DNA of 64,000 bases from Psychromonas sp030397575. GTDB taxonomy: Bacteria; Pseudomonadota; Gammaproteobacteria; Enterobacterales; Psychromonadaceae. A model generated the notes under the pieces. It ran no database searches. It was not told the origin of the DNA and saw only the letters and a list, made by a program, of their open reading frames with translations. This document shows positions 44,035-56,897 of this stretch, piece after piece. The DNA is taken from NCBI RefSeq assembly GCF_046250175.1, contig NZ_CP176468.1; one strand, written 5' to 3'. Each line of letters opens with the position of its first letter. The stretch's first letter is position 1. Position numbers and translations under genes: made by a program.

Positions 44035-44454
44035 ATGTTAAAAGATCAGTTAATTGAACTACTCGAATCGATTAAAGTACTCCATGGATTACTTGATGAA
44101 GAAAGAACATGCCTTAAAGAAAAGTCCTTCGACAATTTAAATCTAACACTATCCAACAAACAAAAGCTGCTGCAAAGCATTGGTGGCTCAAATAAAGCAA
44201 TTAGCAGCAAAGATAATTTACGTTTAATCCAAGAAGATAGTCAGTTATTAGCGTTGAAGCAAGATATAGAAAGTCGCTTGTTAGCTTGTCAAAAAGATAA
44301 TGATATTAACGGACGTTTAATAGAGTTAAGCATGCAAAGTAATAAGCACTTAATGCAAGTACTGACACAAGCTAAAGGAAAAAATACTGTAACCTATGAT
44401 CAAAAAGGAGTCTTAAATAGTGCGAGTTTGTTAGGAAAGAACATTCAAGCTTAA
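44035..44454 (+). CDS. flgN: Flagellar chaperone FlgN
   Basis: This 139-aa all-helical protein has the FlgN pattern (LIELLESIKVLHGLLDEERTCLKEKSFDNL, split ~6-35; LSNKQKLLQSI). It is the export chaperone for FlgK and FlgL. It lies 24 bases after flgM and ends the plus-strand unit, convergent with flgP. Confidence 0.92.
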   Translation: MLKDQLIELLESIKVLHGLLDEERTCLKEKSFDNLNLTLSNKQKLLQSIGGSNKAISSKDNLRLIQEDSQLLALKQDIESRLLACQKDNDINGRLIELSMQSNKHLMQVLTQAKGKNTVTYDQKGVLNSASLLGKNIQA

Positions 44455-44499
44455 CACTTTTAATCCTTCCCCTATCATCAGCTAACAATAAAGAGCACG

Positions 44500-44979
44500 T
44501 TAGTAATATATTTGGCTTGGCACTTTTATAACTTCACTTCTGTCAGTAAATTCAGCACTTTTAAGATAAGGTAAAGTCTCCATGTTCAAACCTAATTCAG
44601 TTATATAGAGGTCTTTTTCATGGTAACTACGCAATACCTTAGCCCCCCTTACTAAACCTTTCACCTTAGTGCTCATGCCATCATTGCGTAGTTGATATTG
44701 TTGTACACTATTCTCAGAACTCAACATTACGCCATAGACCTGCTCAGCGAGCTCTTTATAAGCTTCTAACTTTGAAGCCTTAATAGCATTCAGCATTTTA
44801 ATATCATCGGTAGCGCCAGTCTGAGCACTCATTGTTGCATATCCGATGGCGACAAATTTATAGGTATCCACCTTTTCAACTTCTACAACTTCTTTCTTAA
44901 ACAAAGAACACCCCGTTAACAACAGACTAGAAAATAATGCTGTTACAAATAGGTGCCCTTGTAACTTACTCTTGGACAT
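44500..44979 (-). CDS. flgP: Outer-membrane flagellar lipoprotein FlgP
   Basis: This 159-aa LPP20-family protein has a signal with lipobox LTGC (lipid cysteine C24), and the domain includes DIKMLNAIKASKLEAYKELAEQVYG (split ~60-85). In Vibrio it forms the H-ring/basal disk with FlgO and FlgT around the polar motor. The flgO-flgP pair beside flgAMN is as in Vibrio; flgT is not in this window. Confidence 0.88.
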   Translation of the reverse strand: MSKSKLQGHLFVTALFSSLLLTGCSLFKKEVVEVEKVDTYKFVAIGYATMSAQTGATDDIKMLNAIKASKLEAYKELAEQVYGVMLSSENSVQQYQLRNDGMSTKVKGLVRGAKVLRSYHEKDLYITELGLNMETLPYLKSAEFTDRSEVIKVPSQIYY

Positions 44980-45274
44980 CGAAAACTCCTTAAATATAAA
45001 CTGATAAGCTGTCTGAATATAATTTCTTATAATTTAGATTAAGCAATATTCATACCCACTATAATTATTAATGTTATTGAGTGGCACTTAAGGGAGTCTT
45101 ATTGATAGATAATGGAGAATTGGCTGCTAGGAACCACAATAGGAAGCTAAAAAAATAGCTGAACGGCTTAGATTTATAAACAGAAAAATCATTCATTACC
45201 TCAATGATTTTTCAACAGTCGGAACGGGTAGCACTCATAAACGATGCAACCCACTTTAAATTAGATAGCTGTAA
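44980..45274. other. Intergenic region between flgO and flgP
   Basis: It holds the probable flgP promoter (45041-45058). Downstream of flgO there is a weak inverted repeat near 45185-45215 (AAAAATCATT...AATGATTTTT) that may end flgO transcripts. No ORF was found. Confidence 0.5.
45041..45058 (-). promoter_or_regulatory. Possible sigma-54 promoter of flgP
   Basis: On the minus strand GTGGGTATGAATATTGCT has GG and GC ten bases apart and a good -12 (TTGC), but the -24 lacks the CAC of the consensus. It lies ~65 bases before flgP. Confidence 0.45.
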
Positions 45275-46033
45275 TTACTCAACTAAACGAACTAACACAC
45301 GATTATCGTTGCTACTACTATTACGTGAAATATAGTTTCTAGGACGGTAATCATAAATGCCACCGACGAACATACGCTCTGGTATAAATGCACTAGAGGT
45401 TGATTCTACTGCATTATCTAATGCATTAACGATACGGACATTCACAATAACCCCTTCTTCATTACGTGAAATGGTCCCTGTTAAAATACGACCAACATCA
45501 ACATTTTTATTGAGTTTCTTCCAATCTCTGGTAACAGCAAATTCACCTGCAGGAGTAACCTGGATACTACCGGTTAACTTGTAATCAACTACACGTAGTT
45601 GTCTAATATGCAACTCATGTATAAACTGTTCAGAAATAGTTTGCCCTAACCAACTAGTATTGTTGTAATCGTTGAGATCAACTAAAGAAGTTAATGCTAA
45701 TGAGCTGTTATGGTATTGGTCGTGATAGTTATGAAGTAATTGATCCGCCATTTTACTGACGATCTCAGATAAGATTAATGATTTCTTACCTTGGAAAGTA
45801 TAAAGATGTCCATATCCATTAGAGCCAGTTTTAACGCCGCCAGTGTCACTGTCATCGTCAGATAAGTAATTATTGCTCGTTGAATGGGCAATATAATAAT
45901 AAAGATAATTCTCACTATTACGTGCAACTTCTTTTTCTTTGATCGCTTCATACTCTTTAGCTGACATAAGCTTTACAGAGGCACATCCTTGAAGCATAAA
46001 AATCAATGTTGAAATAATAAGTAGTATTTTCAT
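45275..46033 (-). CDS. flgO: Outer-membrane flagellar lipoprotein FlgO
   Basis: This encodes 252 aa from ATG 46033, preceded by AAGG/AGGG and giving a proper lipoprotein signal with lipobox LQGC (lipid cysteine C17). The upstream ATG at 46081 would spoil the signal peptide. The FlgO domain (~85-240) contains SLALTSLVDLNDYNNTSWLG and QVTPAGEFAVTRDWKKL. It is needed with FlgP for polar flagellar stability in Vibrio. A sigma-28 promoter precedes it. Confidence 0.87.
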   Translation of the reverse strand: MKILLIISTLIFMLQGCASVKLMSAKEYEAIKEKEVARNSENYLYYYIAHSTSNNYLSDDDSDTGGVKTGSNGYGHLYTFQGKKSLILSEIVSKMADQLLHNYHDQYHNSSLALTSLVDLNDYNNTSWLGQTISEQFIHELHIRQLRVVDYKLTGSIQVTPAGEFAVTRDWKKLNKNVDVGRILTGTISRNEEGVIVNVRIVNALDNAVESTSSAFIPERMFVGGIYDYRPRNYISRNSSSNDNRVLVRLVE

Positions 46034-46071
46034 TAAGCCCTGCCTTGGTAATAAAATGTTATCTGATATTA

Positions 46072-46098
46072 CTATCGGCACGATGAGCTATAACTTTA
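46072..46098 (-). promoter_or_regulatory. Sigma-28 (FliA) promoter of flgO
   Basis: On the minus strand TAAA, 15 bases, GCCGATAG: exact spacing and seven of eight -10 bases. It ends ~39 bases before the chosen flgO start, which also supports that start over 46081. Confidence 0.82.
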
Positions 46099-46257
46099 GA
46101 GATAAAGAGATAAAAATTAAGAAAGTAAAAATATAGAATACTTCTAGACCTTAAAGAATAATAATAAAAATCAATAATATGATTGCCTATATCTTGCCTT
46201 TAAGCTGTTTATGATAAAAAATAAACTTTCCTAATTCATTACAATTAGATTGATATA

Positions 46258-46334
46258 CGGGACGTAGCTCAATGGGATAGAGCAGCCGCCTCCTAAGCGG
46301 CAGGTTGTGGATTCGATTTCCACCGTTCCGACCA
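46258..46334 (+). tRNA. tRNA-Arg(CCT)
   Basis: A 77-nt cloverleaf: acceptor CGGGACG/CGTTCCG (one G-T pair), D arm GCTC/GAGC, anticodon stem GCCGC/GCGGC with loop CTCCTAA (anticodon CCT), T arm GTGGA/TCCAC with TTCGATT, and encoded CCA. It reads AGG codons. It is transcribed toward, and convergent with, the rRNA operon. Confidence 0.95.
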
Positions 46335-46539
46335 TCACACCAATCAAAAGAAAACCATAATAAAAAACAAACAGCATAAAAGGCACTAGCAGAGCTCTTC
46401 TGCTTATTGCTATAACCTTGTTCAAGGTAGCTTAAAGGTGCGTAATAAAGCTTTTAAAGCAATAAAATTAAACATAGAACGATAATACCTACGTATTATT
46501 CACCCTCGATTCCATCTCCACATCAATGAATTTTAGACA
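46335..46539. other. Non-coding gap between tRNA-Arg and the rRNA operon terminators
   Basis: AT-rich, without ORF or RNA gene that I can support. Confidence 0.45.
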
Positions 46540-46540
46540 T

Positions 46541-46569
46541 AAAAAAACCTGTCGATGTTAATCAACAGG
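46541..46569 (-). terminator. Second terminator downstream of the rRNA operon
   Basis: On the minus strand CCTGTTGAT-TAAC-ATCGACAGG (one G-T pair) followed by seven T residues. Confidence 0.85.
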
Positions 46570-46579
46570 GGTTGTTTAA

Positions 46580-46745
46580 TGAGGCGCTTGGCGATGGAAA
46601 GTCGTCGCGGAGCTCCTCTACTCGTGGGCCATCGCTGTCGCGGATCCACCAGGTCACGCGGAGCTTAGCCCGCTCATAAACCGATACTGGCGTATCATTC
46701 GCCCCTAGCTATCACACATAAGGCCAGCCACTCCGTGGCACTTTA
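46580..46745 (-). other. GC-rich structured segment between two rRNA-operon terminators
   Basis: About 165 bases much richer in GC than the surrounding DNA, made of short hairpins (GCCAC-GGA-GTGGC, GGCG-aatgata-CGCC, GGAGCTCC) and a direct repeat AGCTCCGCG. Its distal end (46582-46596) repeats the last ~14 bases of 5S rRNA (CATCGCCAAGCGCC). A frame of ~46 codons is open but has no start or ribosome site. The nature is unknown: a replaced second 5S unit or a structured element are the two readings. Confidence 0.5.
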
Positions 46746-46788
46746 TTTACCCGATGTGCAAGTTGCTATAAAACCAACAGCCAACAAC

Positions 46789-46822
46789 GAAAAAATCCCT
46801 GCTGACATAGTCAACAGGGATT
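46789..46822 (-). terminator. First terminator downstream of 5S rRNA
   Basis: On the minus strand a 13-base-pair stem AATCCCTGTTGAC/GTCAGCAGGGATT (one T-G pair) followed by six T residues, 12 bases after 5S. Confidence 0.9.
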
Positions 46823-46833
46823 GTTCGAATTAG

Positions 46834-46953
46834 GCGCTTGGCGATGACCTACTTTCACATGGGGAGACCCCACACTATCATCGGCGCAGCTGCGTTTCAC
46901 TTCTGAGTTCGGCAAGGGATCAGGTGGTACCACAGCGCTATGGCCGCCAAGCA
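46834..46953 (-). rRNA. rrf: 5S ribosomal RNA
   Basis: 120 nt from TGCTTGGCGGCC to CGCCAAGCGCC. It has the conserved TGCCGAACTCAGAAGTGAAA loop and GTGGGGTCTCCCCATG arm. The ends pair with each other. It lies 146 bases after 23S. Confidence 0.96.
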
Positions 46954-47099
46954 TAAAATTTAATTAGGAAAGTGACAGTCTAATGTTCTTTAGTCGTTCT
47001 GTATAATCGTAGCAGTTATGTAAATACGCTATCACAAGCGTTATATTTTAATGTCTTCTTTGACAATCTTGGTTAACAGCAACACTACTTAGGTGTTGT

Positions 47100-49987
<2,888 letters not shown>

Positions 49988-50463
49988 ATACAACACCTAA
50001 GAAGTGTCATTAAGCAATTTATATGATGTTAAAAACATCCTAAATTGCATAAATACGCAACTGGGTTGCTGTATGTTGTTTCCAAGACGCTTGCGACTCT
50101 CATATTTACATATGAAAAACGTTTACGTTTTTCGTGCACCTAACACTCAAAAGAGTGTGTAGATACGTACTCATTACATTTGCATGTAATGTGCATTTTA
50201 TTTTTGCTTGATTACAATATTAAAACCGAAGTTTTAATATTGAGAACTCGTTTAATTCATCGTAATGAATTAAACATTTCGTTTTATTTATCACACCAAT
50301 CAACACTAAGTGTCATTGTTTTTGTGCGATAAATAAGAACATTTATCAGCTTTCCTAATTGTTAAAGAGCAGACTTTTTCGTTAAAAAAAGCCTTAGATA
50401 AATAGTGTAACTTATCTAAGGCTTCTATCATGTTGGTCACATCAAACTTGAAACAAGATGAAG
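49988..50463 (-). other. Spacer between tRNA-Ala and 23S rRNA
   Basis: 476 bases without ORF. It contains a boxA antitermination site at 50361-50373 (TGCTCTTTAACAA on the minus strand), several AT-rich hairpins, and next to 23S the 5' half of the RNase III stalk that pairs with 47080-47106. Confidence 0.7.
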
Positions 50464-50539
50464 TGGTGGAGCTATGCGGGATCGAACCGCAGACCTCCTG
50501 CGTGCAAGGCAGGCGCTCTCCCAGCTGAGCTATAGCCCC
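50464..50539 (-). tRNA. tRNA-Ala(TGC)
   Basis: A 76-nt cloverleaf in the rRNA spacer: acceptor GGGGCTA/TAGCTCC, anticodon loop CTTGCAC (TGC), T arm GCGGTTCGATCCCGC, encoded CCA. Confidence 0.98.
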
Positions 50540-50583
50540 AACATGGTATGTATAAATAGAAATCCAATTTCAATACAAGAAAT

Positions 50584-50660
<77 letters not shown>

Positions 50661-50769
50661 ATCTAGAGTCTATCTATACGTCTCTTTACTTTCTAATCAA
50701 ACAATCTGTGTGGGCACTCATTATTACTTGCGCCAATGTACCTAAGTACAAAGGATGTGTTTCTTTACG

Positions 50770-52312
<1,543 letters not shown>

Positions 52313-52498
52313 AAAGTTTAATTTGCAACCTAAGTTGCGACTCAATATTACTGACTAAAACTATGTACCTAAGTACAATGTTATTCTGAATTAATGAATT
52401 AATTCGTGTGTCACTTCTATTGATGTTGCCTAACAAGTAGGACTTTGATTTTTTGAAATCACATCAACAATAAGTGCTCACACAGATTGTTTGATTAA

Positions 52499-52511
52499 AT
52501 TGTTAAAGAGC
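52499..52511 (-). promoter_or_regulatory. boxA antitermination site in the rRNA leader
   Basis: On the minus strand GCTCTTTAACAAT matches the rrn boxA. It lies about 190 bases upstream of 16S and just after the proximal promoter. The same motif recurs before 23S. Confidence 0.8.
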
Positions 52512-52533
52512 GTGCCTTTCGGCTAGGCGGCGT

Positions 52534-52561
52534 ATATTACGCTAACCTTCAACCTTGTCAA
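52534..52561 (-). promoter_or_regulatory. rRNA operon promoter P2 (proximal)
   Basis: On the minus strand perfect -35 TTGACA (52561-52556), 16-base spacer and -10 TAATAT (52539-52534), followed by the GC-rich discriminator ACGCCGCC expected for growth-rate and ppGpp control. Confidence 0.88.
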
Positions 52562-52659
52562 CAATAAACTTTAAAAGTTTTTATTGACTCAAACTCGTTG
52601 AGTTTAATGGTTCAGACTGCGTTAGTAACTTGCGCTACATCCCGTGTCTGTGGGTGCGC

Positions 52660-52687
52660 ATTATAGGGATTAAGATCTCATTGGCAA
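52660..52687 (-). promoter_or_regulatory. rRNA operon promoter P1 (distal)
   Basis: On the minus strand -35 TTGCCA (52687-52682), 16-base spacer and perfect -10 TATAAT (52665-52660), followed by GCGCACC discriminator. It is about 126 bases upstream of P2, the tandem arrangement usual for rrn. Confidence 0.85.
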
Positions 52688-52888
52688 GCGTTTTATTGCG
52701 ATTATTTACAATTTAAATTCGTTTGCTTAATTAACATACAAACCATCTATTATCCTTCATTTATATGCTATTTTTATTTTTATCTATTTATTAGATTTAT
52801 CACTAGTACCTTTGAATAGGATTTAGGTAACATACGCGCCTTTTCTGCTATTAAGTTTTGTTTAGTTACAATTAATGAGTGAGTTTTT

Positions 52889-55801
52889 ATGACATTTTCG
52901 TTAGGCCAGCGTTGGATTAGTGACGCTGAATCAGAGTTAGGTTTAGGTACAGTAGTCGCAATAGAAGGACGTATGTTAACGCTGTTATTTGCAGCTTCAG
53001 GTGAGCAACGCCTTTATTCGATAGAAGAAGCACCAGTAACACGTGTACGCTTCAATATTGGAGATGAAGTATTAAGCCATGCTGATTGGTCTTTATTAGT
53101 AACAGATATAGAAGAAAACGAAAATATCATTACTTATATCGGTACACGTAAAGATACCGGTGAAGAAACCCAGTTAAGAGAAACCTTTCTTAATAACTTT
53201 ATTAAGTTTAATAAACCTCAAGATAAATTATTTGCAGGTCAAATTGATAAGTTTGATCGCTTTGTATTACGTTATAAATCTTTATTAAATCAGCATGAAC
53301 AACAACGTTCTCATTTACGTGGTTTATTAGGTGCACGTGTCGACCTTATTCCGCATCAGTTTTATATTGCGGAAGAAGTAGGTCAACGCCATGCTCCACG
53401 TATTTTATTAGCAGATGAAGTGGGATTAGGTAAAACTATTGAAGCAGGCCTGATTATGCATCAACAATTAATTACCGGTCGTGCTAAACGTGTATTGATT
53501 GTTTTACCTGAAAATTTACAGCATCAATGGCTAGTAGAAATGCTACGTCGCTTTAACTTGCACTTTAGTATTTTTGACGAATCACGTTGTGAGGAAGCTT
53601 ATTTAGATGCAGTTAACCCTTTTGATACTGAGCAACTTGTTTTATGCAGTATTGATCTACTTCGTAAACAAAAGCATTTAAAAAATGCACTGCTAGCAAC
53701 TTGGGATCTGATGATTGTAGATGAAGCACATCATTTAATTTGGGATAAAGAAAAGCCAAGTCCACAATATAATGCAATTGAAAAGTTAGCAAATGAAGTT
53801 CCAGGTGTATTATTGTTGACGGCAACACCAGATCAATTAGGCCACGAAAGTCATTTCGCACGTTTACGTTTACTTGATCCAAATCGTTTTTATGATTACC
53901 AAGCTTTTGTAAACGAAGAAGCAGGTTATAAACCCGTTGTTGAAGCTGTTAACCAGCTACTTGATGGTAAGTTCTTAACAGATGAAGCCAAAAACAGTAT
54001 TACTGAACTTTTATCAGAACAAGATGTAGAGCCACTACTTAAAACCATTTCAGATATTACCGTTGACCCAGAGCAGCAACAAGTGGCACAACGTGAATTG
54101 ATCCGTGGCTTACTAGATAGACATGGTACAGGCCGTTTATTATTCAGAAATACCCGTTCTGCGATTAAAGGCTTTCCTAAACGTTTATTGAAATCAGTCG
54201 CGTTAACGTTACCAGAACAATATAAAACAGCACTGAAGGTATCAAAAATGATGCCTGTTGGTAATTTGGAGCAACAAGCATTCTCTGCACTTTACCCAGA
54301 GCAAATCTATCAAGCATTTGAAGCATCTACAGATAATTCTTGGTGTGCTTTTGATCCACGTATCAGCTGGATCATTGACCTTGTACAACAGAATAAAAAT
54401 GAAAAAATTCTGATCATTGCCGCTCAAGCTCAAACAGCTTTAGCAATTGAAGAAGCATTACGTACACGTGAAGCGATCAAAGCAGCTGTTTTCCACGAAG
54501 GCTTATCGCTCATTGAGCGTGATAAAGCGGCAGCATATTTTGCACAAGTAGAAGATGGTGCACAGGTTATGGTTTGTTCTGAGATTGGTTCTGAAGGTCG
54601 TAACTTCCAGTTTTCTCACCACCTAGTCTTATTCGATCTTCCAATTAACCCAGATCTGCTTGAGCAGCGTATTGGACGTTTAGATCGTATTGGACAGCGC
54701 TGTGATATCCAAATTTATACCCCTTATCTTAAAGACACCTCTCAGGAGTTTTTACAACAATGGTATGAACAAGGTCTATCTGCTTTCACACAAACCACCC
54801 CTACTGGACATACTGTCTATGAGTCAGTGAAAGATGAACTAATTAATTTATTAGCTACCGGCGATAACGCCCAAGATCAACTAGGTCAATTAATCAAACG
54901 TACTGCTGCATTAAACTCAGAACTTAAAGCTAACTTAGAACAAGGTAGAGATAAGTTATTAGAAATTAACTCTAGTGGTGTTTTACAAAATAGTAATTTG
55001 CTTGATGACATAACAGAAATTGATCAATTACCGCACTTCACTGGTTTTGCACTACAGATGTTTGATGTGTTAGGCGTGCAACAAGAAGACAGCAGCGATC
55101 AGTGCTTAATCTTAAAACCTACTAGTAATATGTTGGCAAGTGATTACCCGGGCTTACCAGAAGAAGGCGTTACAGTGACATTTAACCGCCAAACAGCATT
55201 AAGTCGCGACGATGTCTCCTACTTAACTTGGGAACACCCATTAATCAGCCATGGTATGGAGATGGTATTAAGCTCAGATACCGGTACGACTTCTGTTGCC
55301 ATCTTAAAAAATAACTCATTACCAGCAGCCTCAACATTCCTTGAGTTAATCTATGTTGTTGAAGCACTAAATACTGATAATGCACAATTAAGTCGCTTCT
55401 TGCCAACAACACCAATCCGCCTGTTATTAGACAAAAATGCTAAAAACTTGGGTGAAAATGTAACTTTTGATAGCTTTGATCGCCAGTTAACCCCAATCAA
55501 TCGCCATATTAGTCGTAAAGTAGCGAATGCTTCTCAAGCCCTAATCCATCAACTAATTAAGCAATCTCTGCCTACCGCACAAACGTTAATGGCAGACATT
55601 CTTGATGAAGCGAAACAAAATATGCAACATACGCTACAACAAGAAAGAGATCGTTTATTAGCATTAAAAGCTGTTAACCCTAATATTCGTGAAGAAGAGA
55701 TCCAACATATTCGTGATCAACAAAGTAACTTCGAGCAGATTTTAGATAATACCCAACTGAAATTAGATGCAATCCGTTTCATCGTTTCTACTCATACATA
55801 A
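52889..55801 (+). CDS. rapA: RNA polymerase-associated SNF2-type ATPase RapA (HepA)
   Basis: This 970-aa protein matches the family length of 968. An N-terminal Tudor-like pair (~1-110, GQRWISDAESELGLGTVV) precedes the SNF2 helicase core: motif I ADEVGLGKTIEAGL (~174), DEAHH (~277), TATP (~312), and motifs V-VI EIGSEGRNFQF and LEQRIGRLDRIGQ (~565-610). The C-terminal domain (~650-970) contacts RNA polymerase. RapA recycles polymerase after transcription. It precedes rluA, as in E. coli where the two genes are neighbours. Confidence 0.98.
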   Translation: MTFSLGQRWISDAESELGLGTVVAIEGRMLTLLFAASGEQRLYSIEEAPVTRVRFNIGDEVLSHADWSLLVTDIEENENIITYIGTRKDTGEETQLRETFLNNFIKFNKPQDKLFAGQIDKFDRFVLRYKSLLNQHEQQRSHLRGLLGARVDLIPHQFYIAEEVGQRHAPRILLADEVGLGKTIEAGLIMHQQLITGRAKRVLIVLPENLQHQWLVEMLRRFNLHFSIFDESRCEEAYLDAVNPFDTEQLVLCSIDLLRKQKHLKNALLATWDLMIVDEAHHLIWDKEKPSPQYNAIEKLANEVPGVLLLTATPDQLGHESHFARLRLLDPNRFYDYQAFVNEEAGYKPVVEAVNQLLDGKFLTDEAKNSITELLSEQDVEPLLKTISDITVDPEQQQVAQRELIRGLLDRHGTGRLLFRNTRSAIKGFPKRLLKSVALTLPEQYKTALKVSKMMPVGNLEQQAFSALYPEQIYQAFEASTDNSWCAFDPRISWIIDLVQQNKNEKILIIAAQAQTALAIEEALRTREAIKAAVFHEGLSLIERDKAAAYFAQVEDGAQVMVCSEIGSEGRNFQFSHHLVLFDLPINPDLLEQRIGRLDRIGQRCDIQIYTPYLKDTSQEFLQQWYEQGLSAFTQTTPTGHTVYESVKDELINLLATGDNAQDQLGQLIKRTAALNSELKANLEQGRDKLLEINSSGVLQNSNLLDDITEIDQLPHFTGFALQMFDVLGVQQEDSSDQCLILKPTSNMLASDYPGLPEEGVTVTFNRQTALSRDDVSYLTWEHPLISHGMEMVLSSDTGTTSVAILKNNSLPAASTFLELIYVVEALNTDNAQLSRFLPTTPIRLLLDKNAKNLGENVTFDSFDRQLTPINRHISRKVANASQALIHQLIKQSLPTAQTLMADILDEAKQNMQHTLQQERDRLLALKAVNPNIREEEIQHIRDQQSNFEQILDNTQLKLDAIRFIVSTHT

Positions 55802-55817
55802 TCTAATATCAACAAAT

Positions 55818-55849
55818 AAAGGCTATTAGAATTTTCTGGTAGCCTTTTA
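55818..55849 (+). terminator. Weak terminator after rapA
   Basis: AAAGGCTA/TAGCCTTT stem with a 14-base loop and TTTTA tail, 17 bases after the rapA stop and 26 before rluA. It is probably leaky. Confidence 0.5.
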
Positions 55850-55874
55850 CAGTTCACTACAACGGTAACTATTT

Positions 55875-56537
55875 ATGCCAAATTTTGTTTATAACCCACC
55901 AATGTCCCCTTATTTAAATATTATTCATCAGGATCAGGATATTGTTGTATTAAATAAGCCTTCTGGATTATTAAGCGTTCCAGGTAGAGACCCTTGGCAT
56001 AAAGACAGTTTGGCATTACGAGTATTGCGTGTATGGCCTGAAGCTTGTGTTGTACACAGATTGGATATGGCCACTTCTGGCATTATTATCTTAGCTTTAC
56101 GCAAATCAGCACAAAGCCACATGGGACGTCAGTTTCAACAAAAAGTCATCGATAAAACCTACTTTGCACGCGTTGAAGGGATTATTAAAGAAGACAGTGG
56201 ATTAATCGACTTACCTTTACGTTGTGATTGGGAAAATAGGCCTCGTCAAATCGTTGACTTTGAACAAGGAAAAAGCTCCCAAACTGAATGGCAAGTGGTT
56301 AAAAGAGAAAAACAAACTACACTAGTCAAATTAACTCCGTTAACAGGGAGAACTCATCAGTTACGTGTACATATGCAACAATTAGGTCATTCTATTGTTG
56401 GCGACGAGTTCTATGCGACTGAATTTGGTAAACAATATTCACCAAATCGCTTAGCATTACATGCTGCGAGCATCACTATTACTCACCCCTCTACAGAATT
56501 ACGTGTTAGTTTTGAATGCCCGCCACCTTTTTTATAA
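55875..56537 (+). CDS. rluA: Dual-specificity rRNA/tRNA pseudouridine synthase RluA
   Basis: This 220-aa enzyme isomerises U746 of 23S rRNA and U32 of tRNAs in characterised homologues. The catalytic motif VVHRLDMATSGIIIL (~58-72) has the essential aspartate, and the N-terminus YNPPMSPYLNIIHQDQDIVV and LNKPSGLLSVPGR align with E. coli RluA. The later motif LTGRTHQLRVHMQ (~156) is kept. No S4 domain is present, as expected for RluA. Confidence 0.95.
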   Translation: MPNFVYNPPMSPYLNIIHQDQDIVVLNKPSGLLSVPGRDPWHKDSLALRVLRVWPEACVVHRLDMATSGIIILALRKSAQSHMGRQFQQKVIDKTYFARVEGIIKEDSGLIDLPLRCDWENRPRQIVDFEQGKSSQTEWQVVKREKQTTLVKLTPLTGRTHQLRVHMQQLGHSIVGDEFYATEFGKQYSPNRLALHAASITITHPSTELRVSFECPPPFL

Positions 56538-56897
56538 ATTTAACAAACAAACATGAAAATTAACCTTTTGCCTTTATTTATTAACATTAGATTTACAATT
56601 AAGGTTACTTATTATCAATGGTTATATTAAGTAACCTTTATGTTGCATAAAAACTATGTAAAGAACCTTAAAATGGTAGCGTTCGCCCTTATTTTTCACT
56701 AAGCTTTAACTTGCTGAAAATTGTCGTAATACACAATTAATCGACAAGTTTATAAAACAATCAAACGCGTTATCTTGGCTTTGTGGTGTTAGCGCTATTT
56801 AAAAAATGCAGGTGATTTGTGTCAGCTGCATTTTTTAAATGACACCCAAAATAAACTTCGATAACAATCTTTAACAATAAGCGATCATGGAATTACT
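56538..56897. other. rluA-pntA intergenic region with two hairpins
   Basis: There is no ORF in 360 bases. It contains a hairpin AAGGTTACTTA/TAAGTAACCTT at 56601-56638 (likely rluA 3' end), an inverted repeat TTGTCG/CGACAA near 56723-56748, and a longer hairpin in the pntA leader. The pntAB promoter must lie between them. Confidence 0.6.
56797..56840 (+). promoter_or_regulatory. Perfect 15-base-pair hairpin in the pntAB leader
   Basis: ATTTAAAAAATGCAG, a 14-base loop, then the exact complement CTGCATTTTTTAAAT. The 3' arm has six T residues after a GC-containing base, so it could act as a terminator or attenuator 57 bases before the pntA start. Confidence 0.55.

Larger units (their letters stand above)
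52313..52888. other. rRNA leader and divergent region to rapA
   Basis: Leftward it holds promoters P1 and P2, boxA and the 5' half of the 16S processing stalk. Beyond ~52690 it is AT-rich and should carry the rapA promoter and the UP-element region of P1. No ORF. Confidence 0.7.

Noticed and set aside
46580..46745. Second 5S rRNA or a tRNA downstream of the rRNA operon
   Set aside because: Only the last ~14 bases match 5S, and no T loop or acceptor pairing for a tRNA can be drawn, so it is kept as an unexplained segment.
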